From the NCBI GenBank assembly GCA_002224055.1, contig AZLU01000386.1:1-22588 (forward strand): a stretch of 22,588 nucleotides of DNA, written 5' to 3'. The notes under the pieces are model-generated. The model made no database searches, was not told the DNA's origin, and saw nothing but the letters and a program-made list of their open reading frames with translations. Source of the stretch: Pezizomycotina sp. ARF18. Lineage: Eukaryota > Ascomycota. A program made the translations under genes and the position numbers. This document shows, in pieces, positions 21,101 to 22,588 of this stretch (position 1 is the first letter of the stretch; each line of letters opens with the position of its first letter).

Positions 21101-21224
21101 GAGACTAGGTTAAAGTTACCTAAACAATTGTTGGCCTATGGGACGCTCTATAGCACGTATATATTAGCCTGCTTAGTCATCCTTGGCTATGGCCTGGCCT
21201 ATTTGTTTGTCTGTCTGCAGCTAG

Positions 21225-21244
21225 CTCTCTCTCTCTCTCTCTCT
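21225..21244. repeat. (CT)10 microsatellite
   Basis: About ten uninterrupted CT dinucleotides lie in the expanded interval between copies 4 and 5 of the 275-bp array. Confidence 0.9.
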
Positions 21245-21500
21245 TAGATATCTCCATGTATATAGTATCAAGACAGTATCACGTTCCATTTGCCTTAGAG
21301 CTAGAAAGTATATATTTCACTTATTGATATTGCTATAAACAAATATACATATAAGACTTTTTGTAATATCACTTTTATAGGACGTAACCGATCCGAAATT
21401 TGCTTTTCGCCCATATAATATAGGTTTGTAACGAAGGGCTTTAAGACTTGTAGCCGAAAGGTTCTATCAAAAGATATACGGATATAGATATAGAGGTTAA

Positions 21501-22588
21501 TTGTCCGATGCAGTTTATTTCGTAATATTGCAGGTGCGTATTAAACTAATTGCGATTGCGATCGGGAATTAGTGATTCTTGTGAAAACATCCATTACGGA
21601 TTGAAAACTACTCGATTCGATAGGACATCCATCATGGGAAAAGATATCGAGTCGAAGAATTTGGGGATTTGTTATTTAAAAGTATAATATAATATGCTAC
21701 GGTAACACAGATTCCCACGTTACTAACCTTTGTTTTCACAACATGTATTTTTCTTAACTAAACTGCAGCTGCAAGTTTTCGAATGAAGCATTTCACACCG
21801 ATTTGTTTTTTTATCAAGCAGATCTTAATTTTACGTCGAAACGATAACATCTACAAAACTCTTTGAATTTTATATTTGTGAACCTTTTCTTTCTATTTTA
21901 CTACTATTTTTTTTCTTAGCTAGGAGCTCATTAGCTTCCTTCTAAGAAGCATTGACGGCATTTAGTGGATACTATGATACAAAAATTTTCTCTTGCAGTT
22001 TCTTCCTGCATATACGAACGTTAGAGGAAGAGAGAGAGAAACAAGCGAATTGCAGCAGACCGGGAACGAATACGAAAGGAAACAAGGAATAGTATGCGCT
22101 TTACATGGTAATGCCATGCTCGAAAACTAGAAACGGAACGAGAGCGATGCGAGAGGGTGGTAGCGGCCGTTTCCGCTTTGAGAGAGATGAAAGAGACGAA
22201 GCGTAAAGCGATCCTTTTCGGTGAAACTGCGTAGAACAAGGATATGGAATGCGTTCCTTGATATTTTTTCACCGAAATAGTACTTACGAGACATGACAAG
22301 AAAAATTTCACGATTTTCACATGGGAGCAAGTAACTAATAAGTAGAAACCCCTTCCTCGCTTGATTGCATTTTTTGCAATGTTAGTGACTTAATCGCTTC
22401 TGAAAATATCCCGTCTTTTTTCATCATCGCAAGCTTCATTTAGACAATAATAAATTGCAAGGGCCCGTAAGCTACAATAATATAAGATAACGTAATATAT
22501 GTATGAAAAAACTAACTGCACCTATAGGAAACATTTTCAATATAGCGAGCGAGCGAGGGCTACGAGGGCTACTGCAGCGATTTTCAAG
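21501..22588. other. AT-rich gene-free region, last part
   Basis: AT-rich DNA without credible genes. It includes a purine-rich stretch at about 22021-22210 (many gagaga words), an inverted repeat at 22216-22277 and a short gagc-type microrepeat at about 22544-22557. Frames of up to 99 codons on the minus strand here have low-complexity Ser/Phe/Arg translations and no recognisable domain. Confidence 0.5.
22216..22277. repeat. Inverted repeat, 11-bp perfect arms
   Basis: tttcggtgaaa at 22216-22226 is the exact reverse complement of tttcaccgaaa at 22267-22277, with a 40-base spacer. The spacer itself contains a partial palindrome (aagga ... tcctt). The function is unknown. Confidence 0.85.

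Larger units (their letters stand above)
20040..21500. repeat. Degenerate tandem array, unit about 275 bp
   Basis: Five diverged copies can be lined up by three shared anchors in constant order. Anchor A (tgtaatatcg or close) is at 20056, 20332, 20613, 20881 and 21362. Anchor B (aaatttgctttc-like) has ttgctt at 20095, 20377, 20658, 20919 and 21400. Anchor C (tatagctgcaagatc-like) is near 20128, 20423, 20704, 20957 and 21449. Spacings between A anchors are 276, 281 and 268, then 481, where extra sequence intervenes. Copies 2 and 3 are the most alike: both carry cgcccgcatc before anchor B and attgcgcaaa after anchor C. The array has no open reading frame. Its nature (satellite, remnant of a mobile element) is not known. 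Confidence 0.8.

Noticed and set aside
20040-21500. CRISPR array
   Set aside because: Units are ~275 bp, diverged along their length, and lack short identical repeats with unique spacers; the context is eukaryotic.
22021-22330. Minus-strand frames of 67-99 codons near the right edge
   Set aside because: They lie in purine-rich simple sequence, have Ser/Phe/Arg-biased translations and no partner exons or recognisable motif.
19027-22588. tRNA or 5S rRNA genes in the AT-rich region
   Set aside because: I looked for B-box-like gttcga words; the one at about 20084-20089 lacks a matching A box, cloverleaf or acceptor stem.
19027-22588. Telomere
   Set aside because: No tandem TTAGGG-type or other short telomeric repeat is present at the right edge.

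Overview
The window looks like nuclear DNA of a filamentous ascomycete (Pezizomycotina type). Coding stretches are GC-richer and split by short introns with GT...AG ends and CTAAC/CTAAT-like branch sites, separated by AT-rich spacers with long poly(A)/poly(T) runs. The recognisable proteins are conserved fungal housekeeping proteins. Assignments rest on reading translated segments against remembered family patterns; no search was run.

Layout. 1-954 (+): right-hand part of an unrecognised multi-intron gene that runs off or starts near the left edge. 1637-3205 (-): Sec12-type guanine-nucleotide exchange factor for Sar1. 4027-6600 (-): Rix1/Ipi2, a 60S ribosome assembly factor. 7984-11761 (+): Ypp1/TTC7 (Rhf1-like), the TPR scaffold of the plasma-membrane PI4-kinase complex; it shares a ~1.4 kb divergent intergenic region with RIX1. 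12985-13565 (+): small unrecognised two-exon gene. 14692-19026 (+): Ctr9, the TPR subunit of the Paf1 transcription-elongation complex. 19027-22588: AT-rich DNA with no gene I can support, containing a decayed tandem array of ~275-bp units (about 20040-21500), a perfect GC-rich hairpin, a (CT)n tract and an inverted repeat.

The genes serve unrelated core processes (ER export, ribosome assembly, phosphoinositide signalling, transcription) and do not form a functional cluster. The most striking property is that every gene is cut by many single-base-type frame changes, while the protein sequence continues intact in the next frame and introns remain well formed. This looks most like an unpolished long-read assembly rather than real decay. 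I do not see a convincing new biological system. The best candidates for a second look are the 275-bp repeat array, the poly(A)-flanked GC-richer segment upstream of YPP1, a coding-like island inside a long CTR9 intron, and the two unrecognised genes.
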